Assembly (NCBI GenBank): GCA_018000995.1
Contig: JAGNIU010000010.1
Location: 50,313-114,312 of the forward strand
Length of the DNA stretch: 64,000 nucleotides
From: Bacteroidia bacterium
GTDB taxonomy: Bacteria; Bacteroidota; Bacteroidia; B-17B0; Aurantibacillaceae
Direction of reading: 5' to 3'
Below, piece by piece: positions 52,101-62,300 of this stretch (its first letter is position 1; each line of letters starts with the position of its first letter). The position numbers were made by a program, and so were the translations under genes. The notes beneath the pieces were generated by a model, which worked only from the letters and a program-made list of their open reading frames with translations, searched no databases and was not told the DNA's origin.

Positions 52101-55100
52101 AGATGAAACCAGCGGCACTATGCTGAAAATTGCACGTCTTTACACTTCATTAAATCCTTCCACAATAGATATAAGTGCGATAGGCAGTGCTTCCCCTACG
52201 ATTTATAACGCAAATTACATGGTAGTTGATTTATCAAGATTAAATAAGGGAATAAGCACTACTCTCACGAAGCCTCAAGCCGATTTGATAGTTTCAAAAA
52301 ACATGTTTCCAACGAATAAGGAAATGTATTTTAAATGTAAGACGCTTTTAGCATACAATGGTATGTACCCTAATTTGATAAAGAAAGATTATTGGGATTA
52401 TGTGCCCGGTTACACGCCAATTGAAGAAGCTGGTATAATTGATAAAGGTTACGTAAACAATACATACAACACTCCCGAGGGAACTTTTTATAAATACGCA
52501 TGGGTGAAATTAAAACCAGTTAATGCATTCAGTAACGTTAATATAAATCCTATTTCATCTGCAGGGTGGGATTTATTAAAAACCCATATGCCAAGACTAG
52601 CGTGGCCAGGTTCTGAACCGTTAAATACTATATCAAGTGCAAGTCCACTACAAACTTTAACAGCATTAATATCGAGTCTCGGTGTGGCATGGATTGATCA
52701 TAAAGCTGCAATGGCGGGAATACCCAATGCCAGATATTTCAGAAGGAAATATGCAAAAGATATTGATTATACATCTTCATGGATTAGGGCGTACAATCCT
52801 TATAAGAAAAAAATTGGAGGTAATCATAGGGTAAAACAAATTATTACAAATGATAACTGGAATAATATGTTATCTCAATATAACTCATCTATAAATGAAA
52901 ACTCTTCAACTTACGGTCAGAAATTTGAATATACTACATTAGAAGGAGGGGTTGAGATAAGCAGCGGCGTGGCGAGTTATGAGCCAATGTTTGGCGGAGA
53001 TGAAAACACCATGCATCAGCCAATAAAATTTAATGTCAACCACGAATTTGCTCCTAACGACCATTATTTTCAAGAGACACCTTATTTAGAATCATTGTAT
53101 CCGGCTGCACTAGTTGGTTATTCAAAAGTCACAGCTAAAAATATAGATCATGAAATCCTGAACAGTACCAGTACACCTGATAAAGTTTGTCAAATAGGAA
53201 AAACGGTTTATGAATTCTATACAACAAAAGATTTTCCTTTTATAGAAAAAACTACAGGTGCTTTTAAAGCGTCGGCAAAAAGCCCCATTATTGATGATTA
53301 TACTGTTATTCCTTCAGTAACATACATTGAACACCTTAGTCAAGGCTGGACGGTGAAATTTAATGACATGCATGGGAAAGTTAAAAAAATTAATTTATTT
53401 GGCGAAGACAATTCGTCTGCGCCAATTTCAGGGGTATCCTACTTTTATAAGTCGAGCCCGTTAAATCCCAAAGGCGGAAAGCAGCTTCTTCAGAAAGTTA
53501 GTGCTATTAACGAAAACTTAACGGTATCGAATGAGGTTATTGGACGAAATATTGATGTTACTACAGACTTACGCGAAAGTTTAAACCAAACAACATCTTT
53601 TGGCTGGAATGATTACAGAACGTTTTCTGTTTGTAATCCTTTAGGGAAAGGGAATATCACATTTATAAATGGAAATACTTCTTTAGGATTAAGGACTGCG
53701 GCTATAACAAAGGTTGTACAGCAGTATGGGATTTTAGAAAAAATAGAATCATTTAATTCGAAAGCAAAAGTTACAACAGAAAACATATTATGGGATAAAA
53801 ACTCCGGCGAAGTTTTACTCACAAAAACAACGAATAATCTAAATCAACCAGTATACTCATTTAATTACCCTGCTTATTGGATGTACCCTAATATGGGTAA
53901 TAAATTTGAGAGAGACGGATTAGTTTATAAGGTAGGCGCTACCTCAGGTGATTGGGATCTGTCAAGTAGTGGACCAAACACAGGTGAACTTGACGCAACA
54001 GCAGTAAATAATATCATTAAACCCGGAGATGAGGTTTATGTGTACGATGCGTCTGGCGCGAAAATTGGGGAAAAGTTCTGGATAGTTCCAAAAAAGGGAA
54101 GTTCGCCTCTGAAATATTACGCTGTTGATGCCAATGCTTTGGTGCTCGATGGAAGTTTCCCAGGAGTTAATGCAGGAAATGACCATCTAATTAAAATTAT
54201 TAGGCCGATTGAGCGTAATCAACAAGCCTTTAAGGCAGGTAGTGTTGTGACATTGAATAATTCGCCGGCATTTGGTATTAGTACTACGCAAAAAGTTATT
54301 AATTCAACAGCTACAGAATATTGTGAAATTTGGGACATTTACAAAGGAGTACCTCTTTCAGCTCAGCAAGTCGGTGTAGTTTACCCATCATCATATGATC
54401 CTACATTGACTTCCGGTGGAGTTATTGTTAATCCATATTCTGCCGGGCAACTTGGAAATTGGCGGCCGTGGAGAACATTTCTTTACAATACCGAGCGTGA
54501 TTACAGCAGTGCTCAGCCTGATGTGAAGACGGATGGAACATACACTTCATACTTGCCGTTCTGGAATCATATAGCTACAAATGATTGGCAACCTATTTAT
54601 AATACAACAATTGCTCCTTCAACAGGTTCGCCTTACGAGAATTGGGTATTACATAACGAGAATACCATGTATTCTCCTTACGGTTATTTATTAGAATCAA
54701 AAGATGCAATTGGAATTTATCACACCCAAAGAATGGGCTTTAATCACACATTGCCTATACTTAAGGCAGACAATGCACATTTATGTGAAGTTGGATTTGA
54801 TGGTTTTGAAGATTTTGGCAACTTATATAACTCGTTCGGTAATGCCTCGAATAATCCTCAAAAAATCACAAATGATCACCTTGGATTTTATGATCAAACT
54901 AACTCCGTTTCTTATCCGAGTGGAACAAAACCTACTTTAGATGGAAACAACGCCCATACAGGAAGACAGAGTCTCTCTTTTAAATTAGGCGATAAAGTAA
55001 AACTTGTACATGATGCTTACCCTGCTTCGTTCCTTGTATTAGATAAACCTGTTCCCCGTTGTACCCCAAGTAATATATTAACACTGAACAAGCTTAATTT

Positions 55101-55575
55101 AATAAATGACAAGTATGTAGTCTCCTTCTGGATAAAATCGAAAGCTTTGGCTTCAGACTATTCGGGAGTTTTCACTTTTAATGTAGTTTCTAAAGATAAT
55201 AGCATTGTAAGCCCGCCTCCTGTTGCCGCCACAATTACCTTAGATAAGACGGCGGTTATAAACGGTTGGCAAAAGTTTGAATATGTTGTGAATATAGCAA
55301 AACCTTCTAATGATCTATCTGTTGAAATTTCACTTGAAGCCCCTTCTACGTCACAGGGCTTTTATTTAGATGATTTCAGGATTCAACCCTACAACTCCTC
55401 AATGAATACTATTGTTTACGATCCGGTATTCCTTAGGGTTTGGGCACAATTAGACGATAGAAATTTTGCCACTATTTACGAATACGATAATGCAGGCACA
55501 TTGGTTAGAACAAAAAAGGAAACAATAAAAGGTGTTTATACAATTAATGAGGTTAGAAAATCGATTAAAAAGTAA
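49141..55575 (+). CDS. Giant SpvB/Rhs-N-terminus-like exported protein, 2144 aa
   Basis: A signal-like N-terminus (YFAFFMVINLTFEICSPTVALA) is followed by GGPVQAELLGFEPAGTSEMV and DLFTGDFKYNIPLLDVDGYP, then ASWVGLGWSLNPGVMNR. This is the start typical of Bacteroidota SpvB/TcaC/Rhs-associated proteins that form the beta-propeller or shell part. Long beta-rich regions follow without YD-repeat arrays; a YYLDDFRIQP-like jelly-roll (FYLDDFRIQP) and a final YDNAGTLVRTKKETIKGVY appear at the end. In other systems such proteins deliver a toxin encoded with an Rhs protein; the next genes fit that. No catalytic motif seen. Confidence 0.8.
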   Translation: MKEKFKRYFAFFMVINLTFEICSPTVALALTGGPVQAELLGFEPAGTSEMVDLFTGDFKYNIPLLDVDGYPVNLAYRAGQNMESEASWVGLGWSLNPGVMNRMVKGLPDDFDGDNIYSETNIKPHRQVGTGYQFTTINNSSLGYYNIGATHSYNLSFGALLTYNNYTGHSLEAQFEVSSSYGIGVSAGWFTVLAGSIGKGNGFKISTSEGVTKTDYGIKSYAIFQGNNTLELSRVNSTNIGTGTMINTRTGATYDLSFGSYSSNTIEELGGIWTSSSGIGGSALVPTSHLSHNPSINHSFSSIGNSESSKWGIYVCGSVFFFTGEHGFFLGRNKYNLETALIDKTKNLKSYGYMNLENANENALMDFNRFKDGVYMEDTPNGPYSALTNDVFSSTAQGMSANFRPMRSDYGIVHDPKTNSNLLNTFRGKELGLGGFYYRVKNFLLTWGGTSDGNWSTSPINNNLKFYKPDPTTSGDRLYEKAFFKVMGEPTPVNQAFENDANGENPVAASFVSIGGVGVGASNPFSGASSSPSIKRSAREIRNTHISYLNATEADEMGLVKGIKDFKLNDFDIDQTSRHLAGINPLINRKAIAGSSNTVDHHLSEVTVTRNDGSRYIYGIPVYNKLKKNVVFNASECKTNSGTSKNLIPLNPDCTAPLKSSADLKMIQYTNAEVSHSNERGMDNYYHAEWIPAYAQSFLLTAIISSDYVDLTGDGPSSDDLGNYTLFNYTKTNEYKWRNPYCAPTGCPTTSLGTLTPNTNHAILDEGFRSDEFDDKAMYEYGTRDNWYLHSIETKNHVAEFEIDLRDDNCGVTTEDGGVDVGSSYLLKQIRLYTKEEKVRAKLSTSTPTPIKTVTFEYDYSLCKDVFNNKNAFSGLVNKTGKLTLKKVFFTYGNSNKASLSPYLFTYADNDHNGVEDANPDYHPRSVDRWGNYKPTGSLDNIDFPYAEQNQTLANQYASSWNLTSIITPSGAKTDVYYEADDYSYVQDETSGTMLKIARLYTSLNPSTIDISAIGSASPTIYNANYMVVDLSRLNKGISTTLTKPQADLIVSKNMFPTNKEMYFKCKTLLAYNGMYPNLIKKDYWDYVPGYTPIEEAGIIDKGYVNNTYNTPEGTFYKYAWVKLKPVNAFSNVNINPISSAGWDLLKTHMPRLAWPGSEPLNTISSASPLQTLTALISSLGVAWIDHKAAMAGIPNARYFRRKYAKDIDYTSSWIRAYNPYKKKIGGNHRVKQIITNDNWNNMLSQYNSSINENSSTYGQKFEYTTLEGGVEISSGVASYEPMFGGDENTMHQPIKFNVNHEFAPNDHYFQETPYLESLYPAALVGYSKVTAKNIDHEILNSTSTPDKVCQIGKTVYEFYTTKDFPFIEKTTGAFKASAKSPIIDDYTVIPSVTYIEHLSQGWTVKFNDMHGKVKKINLFGEDNSSAPISGVSYFYKSSPLNPKGGKQLLQKVSAINENLTVSNEVIGRNIDVTTDLRESLNQTTSFGWNDYRTFSVCNPLGKGNITFINGNTSLGLRTAAITKVVQQYGILEKIESFNSKAKVTTENILWDKNSGEVLLTKTTNNLNQPVYSFNYPAYWMYPNMGNKFERDGLVYKVGATSGDWDLSSSGPNTGELDATAVNNIIKPGDEVYVYDASGAKIGEKFWIVPKKGSSPLKYYAVDANALVLDGSFPGVNAGNDHLIKIIRPIERNQQAFKAGSVVTLNNSPAFGISTTQKVINSTATEYCEIWDIYKGVPLSAQQVGVVYPSSYDPTLTSGGVIVNPYSAGQLGNWRPWRTFLYNTERDYSSAQPDVKTDGTYTSYLPFWNHIATNDWQPIYNTTIAPSTGSPYENWVLHNENTMYSPYGYLLESKDAIGIYHTQRMGFNHTLPILKADNAHLCEVGFDGFEDFGNLYNSFGNASNNPQKITNDHLGFYDQTNSVSYPSGTKPTLDGNNAHTGRQSLSFKLGDKVKLVHDAYPASFLVLDKPVPRCTPSNILTLNKLNLINDKYVVSFWIKSKALASDYSGVFTFNVVSKDNSIVSPPPVAATITLDKTAVINGWQKFEYVVNIAKPSNDLSVEISLEAPSTSQGFYLDDFRIQPYNSSMNTIVYDPVFLRVWAQLDDRNFATIYEYDNAGTLVRTKKETIKGVYTINEVRKSIKK

Positions 55576-55576
55576 G

Positions 55577-56308
55577 ATGAGGCTATTTCTAATCAAATAT
55601 TTTGTTTTAACTGTAGTTTTCCTGCAGGGACAGGATTTCAGAAAAGACATTTTCTCGGTAAGTAATTACATGAATCGTCTTGAGAAATATAGTTACGGCC
55701 TGAAATATTATTTATATGTTGACCTTAACCTTAAAGTGCCACATGATACCAGAACCGTTTTTATTAAAAAAGATAAATTCAATTTTTACATGCAGCAGCC
55801 TGCTGCTTTTGAATTAATAGAAAACGAAAACGAACATTTAAAGGTCGATCATTTAAACAAACTTATGTTGTATGCCAAAATCAATCATTCAAATCCTGAA
55901 CCGATTGATGAAGTGAGCGACCCTAAAGAATTATTAAAAATGTTTGATCAGGACTATGATAGTTTAAGTAAAATTATAAGCAAAGTTTCGATGAAACATC
56001 AGAATTCAGACTATATAATTTATATGGTTGAATTTACGGATGGTATTTATACAAAAATGCTCATGACAATTAATACCAAAAGGAATTTGCTTAGTTCCGT
56101 AACAGTTTTTTACAGAAACAAACGACCGCTTGATAAGGAAGATAAAAAAGTACACGCAATTTGTTTAAAAGTAGATTACATTGAATTTTCGACGGATCCC
56201 GTTTTTAATAAAGAAACATTTAGCACAAGCAGATTTATTGTCAAAAATAAAAACGGTGACATTGTGTTAAAACCAGAATTAAAAGATTATCAATTACAAA
56301 TACTTTAA
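55577..56308 (+). CDS. Hypothetical exported protein between the giants, 243 aa
   Basis: I start at the ATG 55577 (1 bp after the giant's stop), giving a signal peptide (RLFLIKYFVLTVVFLQGQ). The mature protein is mixed and charged (VDLNLKVPHDTRTVFIKKDK, then VSMKHQNSDYIIYMVEFTDG). No family recognised. Its position between the SpvB-like and Rhs-like genes suggests an accessory role such as a chaperone or assembly factor. Confidence 0.65.
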   Translation: MRLFLIKYFVLTVVFLQGQDFRKDIFSVSNYMNRLEKYSYGLKYYLYVDLNLKVPHDTRTVFIKKDKFNFYMQQPAAFELIENENEHLKVDHLNKLMLYAKINHSNPEPIDEVSDPKELLKMFDQDYDSLSKIISKVSMKHQNSDYIIYMVEFTDGIYTKMLMTINTKRNLLSSVTVFYRNKRPLDKEDKKVHAICLKVDYIEFSTDPVFNKETFSTSRFIVKNKNGDIVLKPELKDYQLQIL

Positions 56309-56318
56309 TTTAAGTGAT

Positions 56319-59300
56319 ATGAAAAGACTTAAACTTTTAATTTTTCTTATTTCCTTCTTCGGAGTGTTTACAAAAACATTTGCCGGTGATGAAACAAGAA
56401 ATTCAAGAGCGTACGGGCCGAATTTATTACTATCCGGAACTTATATAGAAGTTAGTGATGATAAGTTTGACGGAACGAGTTCATGGATCAGCGGATTTAC
56501 AAACATTGCTAATAAAGCGGTGGTTGAAATGGGACTTAATGAAGATATGCATGTTATGCATACATCTTATTTTAAAACGAAAGTGACATTTGATGTTGAA
56601 TTGACTGATGCCTTTTTAAACACTACAATTTTAACTAATCAACAATTATTTATCGATTACGATCCTTTAGAAAAAACCCGCTATAAAGATAAAGCACAGA
56701 TTGTTTACGGTAATGCTTACAAAGTGAAAGTATACAATATACAGTTTCAAACATGTGATCAGGCTAATATTTGCACTAATAATATTGTTTCTCCCGACGT
56801 ATATATGCAGGCAGAGGTAACAACCAATAGAATTTACAATTTTAGTTTGGGGACTACTATTATTGTACCCGGACAGTATAATTCTGTCTTTAAAAACGCA
56901 AGTAACGAAAATGAATTGGAGATTTATTGGGCTTACATTTTGGGTGCTGAAGAATATGAATTGGAATACACTTATATTGATGATTATAATTTACCAGGCG
57001 TTTCGGGTTATAAAAACCAAGCAAATGTTGAATACGATTTTGAACATGATGCCACCAGAATCGTTACTCCTTTTAACACCTTTAGAATTCCGTTAAATTA
57101 TGAACATGGTTATATTGTTTACCGTGTAAGGCCCATAGGAAAGGATGCGTTAGGCAAAAGAATTGATGGAGCTTGGTCTGCGATTCCGATTAAAAGCAAC
57201 GTTGATGATTTGAATACGAACTATCCAAGTGCTAATGCCGTTTTTCAACTTACAAGTCCCCTTGCCTCTGATGCATTAAATTGGATAAGCTCCAAGACTT
57301 TTGCGGAGGATGGGAAGACTGGGACTGGTATAAATTACATTGATGGTGCTGGTTTGACAAGACAAAATTTGGCACGTTTAAATACTGAGGAAAAAAGCAT
57401 CGCGCAAAGTACCATTTACGATCATTACAAAAGGCCAAGGTTTAGTTTATTACCTGCGCCAGTTGGGGACTTAAATTTTTCATACCGCCCAAATTTAAAC
57501 AGGATAAAAATCGGCAGTAACTCATTTGTATTTGATAAAACTAAGTTTGATGCTTGTATAGGCTTATGTGGTACCTCGAATTTTCCATTAGATTCTTTAA
57601 GTTCGTTGGGTGCTGCAAACTATTATTCGCCGCGAAACCCTAATAAAAAATCTCAACAAGGATTTATTCCCGATGCTAATGGATTCCCATATGTAGAATT
57701 GAAATATAAACCGGATGCAACAGGAAGAATTTCAAGACAAACAATGCCGGGCTCAACTCACACCATGGGTTCTGGAAGGGATATACAATATTTCTATGCT
57801 AACCCAACGCAAGTTGAACTTGACAGATTGTTTGGAAAAGAAGCCGGAACCGAAGATAAGTATACTAAAAACTACATGATCGATCCGAATGGTCAATATA
57901 GCACTTCTTATATTGATATGTACGGAAGAGTTGTTGCAACCGCTTTACTTGGTGATGAACCTCCAGGAATTGATCCGTTACCAAACAAAGCATCTCCAAT
58001 AACACTTACTCATAACCTAGGTATTAGTCCTCCAAATACAGTTAAGCCTGATGATTACTGTATTGAGGTTAATACATCATTCTTTGTGCCTACTACTAAT
58101 TCTCAGCAAACCTTTAACTATAGTACAACTCTTGGAAAATTTATTCCATCAGAATGTGCAGGGAATTTATGTTTTGACTGTTTATATGAATTGGAGATAA
58201 GCGTTAAAGATGAATGTGGAAACGAAGTGTTCTGGGATCACGATAACAGCAGTATAACACCTCCTATAGCGTATGAAAGTTCATTTGGAGCTAGTGGTCC
58301 TCCTTACGTTTCTGATTGCAGCGGAATACCTACGAGTACAATCATAAGTACATTATTGCCAGCGACAACAGTAATAAAAACAACAGGATATAATTTACCT
58401 AATACCCCTCTTACAATTGTATTTCCTAAAATCGGAACTTATACTATATACAAAAAAATATGCGTGAGTGATAAGCCGATTCAGGATTATTTGGATATTT
58501 ATAAAGACAGCGGATGTACAGACCCATTTTGCTCGTTAGTTGATAGCGCCCTTAAGCAAACTGATTTTAGCTTATGCCCACCAACAGATTGTATTTCGTG
58601 CTTGCATGCATTACAAACCTACACTGATCTTGCAGCAAGCACCTCTACAACTAATACAAAACCTCAATTAACTTCGGAACAGATTGATGAACTGGTTGGC
58701 CAGTGTAAAAAATTATGTCCCGGTAATAGTTGCGATACCTACAAAAAATTAATGATGCAGGATTTTGTGCCGGGTGGTTTTTTTGGACAAACCACTTCAA
58801 CCGGACCTAATTGGGTCATTTCGGTGTATAACACCAGTAATACCTTAGGTACAACCTCATTCCCTAACGACCATGATTGGAATAGTCCACCAGTGCTCCC
58901 TTATTTAAATAATTCAGGAGGAAATGCTTTGGTAAATTTTGGCTCTAGCAGTGTACCCCCTCAGGCACTTCCGAACGTAAGCCTGTTTATTTCAAATTTC
59001 AAGGAAAGCTGGGCGGAATCTTTTTTACCGTTACATCCTGAATATTGCAAATTGAAGTTTTACTGCGATGTTGTTGGGGGTGCTTTAGATTATGACCAAG
59101 CCATGGTAAAAGTTAATCATTATGAAGAAGCTTGCACGCTTGGCTATTTAATCCCGTACAATTTCTCCTATACATATGGACCATCATCTCCATGCATTAA
59201 TAATCAAGATCCTATTTTTGGTTATTTAACATCAACCGCATATGGTTCATCCGTAACAGCAATGACAAACTCCATTACAGTAACAAGTTTTACAACCGGA

Positions 59301-62300
59301 GGAATAAATCTTTATCAATATGTGACCAATCAAGTTTACGGAGGCAGTTCAAATGTTCCGACATTGCATGTATTCGGTGGCGATCCTTGCACAAGAGATA
59401 TTGAATGGATTTATTTCAGAGATTATTATTTAGCATTTAAAAAAGCTTTGTATCAACAGATGCTCGATAAATATATTACTATGTGGAATATTTCCACCGG
59501 CCAGTGTTCTTCAACATTACCATCAGGTTACCAGTCTCATTTCCCTGACGATAATGACCTCGTTAACATAAATGATCCCAACGATCCTAATTTTACCAGT
59601 AATGTTAACACATTTATCGCGACAAATATTGCTTCGCAGTGCTCTACTACATGTGCATCTTACAGAGTGTTGTGGCAGTCTGATTTGGCTACCAGTTGTC
59701 CGGGGTTTAATAGCTTATCTACTATTAACCAAAATAAATTATTAGATGATTTGGAAGCTATTTGTAATTTAGGATGTGATCCAAATCATCCTAACGGTTC
59801 AAGTTCTACTCCAAGTACAAGCGGAGGATATACAATACCTGGAAGCTCAAGTGTTGTTGCATATAATTTTCAGGATATTTTAAATTATTATTTGCCTTCT
59901 CCAACATGTGGCTCTTATATTTTTTCAATGCCATTACCTTATTCTCAATCGGATCCATCAGTGAATAATAAGCTTACTGACTGCAAATGTGATCAGTTAT
60001 TACAAGTTCAATACGATTTTGATAATACTCCAACTTCAAGCTTACCATCGGGAGTTACTACTGCCTGGGGATTATTTAAGTATAGATATGGATTTGATCT
60101 TGGTGATTTTAACTCTGCTATATGTGCATGTAAATCTTTTATTTCGCCGTCAACCTGGGCGCCGGGCTTTACATGGTCGGCTACACAATTACAAAATGTA
60201 ACCAATAGTAATTACACGACTGACCCAAAATTAGCCTGCAATTCCTGTTTAAAATGTACCGATGTTGTAACGCAAATGAATTCGTTATTCTCTTCCCTGC
60301 CGAATACATCAGGTTACACGAACGCATTTGATGCAATAAATCAAGATATCGTTAACGAAAAGTACGCCGAGAACGCCTTGAATATTTATTTTAATGCGAA
60401 TTATACTTCACAAACTTACCTTGACCTGTACGCTGATTGTGATCAGTTTAACAGCACCAGTACGCAAAATAGTTTTGTAAATAACATTACCTACGAGGCT
60501 CAAGACTTATTTATCTATCTGAAAGATCTTCTTACAACAAAAAAATTATTGGTATCACATCCAATGGCAATTTGTACCGATATTAAATACTTTACTTCGC
60601 AATTATATACCGGTCTGCTACCAGTACCATCCACTTTTGGACAAAATTATGTAACTACCCTTACGGGAAATAATTTGCAGATTGACATTAAGAACTCAAT
60701 TACGAGTGCCGTTATTTGCAGTATAAACTTAACCTTGCCATCAACATTTACAGGAGGTTGGAGCGCCATTAAATATTTTAATTACATACAAGCTTATTCC
60801 CCAAGTCCGAGTCCCGGGCCGCAGTACGGATTTCAAATAAATGCGACCGACAATTCAGGGAATCTTTTAATGATTAACGGAACGAATACCTGTTACAAAA
60901 TTTCAACTCTATCAGCAAGTACCCCTAATGTCCCTATGTATTGTCCGCAAAGCAAGAGCTTAAAGAATAAATGCCAGATTGATTTAATTAATAACGCGTT
61001 TTCAAGAGCTGAGGTAAAATATAAAAGCTATTTAGATTCATTACTTACGAAGTTTGTTAGTGAATACAAGGAAGGCTGTCTTGGCGCCTTACAAGAGACA
61101 TTTACACGTGATTATAAGTTTGATGAATATCAATTCACTTTATATTATTATGATGAAGCAGGTAATTTGCAAAGAACCGTTGCGCCTAAAGGTGTAGACC
61201 CTCTACCAATAACTACTAACCTGAGTTTGCTACCTTCTTCCACGCAGCAATATCCAAATCACAGCAGTAGTACCGCGGTAAATACTAATTATGTAAACAC
61301 TTATTTCTTCAACACTTATAATGAACCTTTCAATGAAGGAACGGTTGACGGAGGGCTTTCTAATAATTATTTCTATGATTTAGTTGGCAGAATATATGCT
61401 TCGCAAAATGCCAAACAGAACGGCGCTTCCTCCTCAACCAATTTTATTTATTCATATACTTTGTATGATGTTATTGGAAGAATTGTGGAGGTAGGTGAAA
61501 TTGATAATGGCTTACCTCTAACGCCTTCCATTACACAAGATCCTTTCCAATGGAGTTCATGGATGGGCGGAGGACCGAGAAGGCAGGTAACACGTACTTT
61601 TTATGATGCCCCTACAACTGACCCAGTAGTACTGGCGAAATTTACCAGTGGTCAAAACAATTTGAGAAACAGGGTTGCTTATATAACCTATGAAGAAACG
61701 GATGACGGTATTGCCACAACATTTGACCACGCTGATTATTATAGTTATGATGAGCATGGTAATGTTACAGAAATGATTCAGGAAAACACAGAGTTAAAAA
61801 CTTTGTTTGCAGGTGGCGGACTAAAGAAGATTGTTTATGAATATGAATTAATAAGCGGTAACATGGTTAAAGTAACTTACCAGCCAAATGAAGCCGACCA
61901 GTTTATGCATAAATATTTTTATGATGCCGATAACCGATTGCATGAAGTTTATACCAGCCGTGACGATTTAAATTGGGATAGGGATGCAAAATATTTTTAT
62001 TATGAACATGGGCCGCTTGCACGTATTGAACGAGCAGACAAACAAGTGCAAGGAGCCGATTATTTTTATACCATACAAGGATGGATAAAAGGTGTGAATA
62101 GCGAAGGACTTACGATAAATAACGATGCTGGAAAAGATGCGGCGTTTACAAACGCATATAACAGCACTCATACAAACCTACATGGTTATTTTGCAAAAGA
62201 CGCGATGGGCTACAGTCTTAATTATTATCACAATGGTACTCAGAAAGATTACGAAAGCATAAACAGAAGTAATTACGGAATAACAGGCAACATGCGTAAT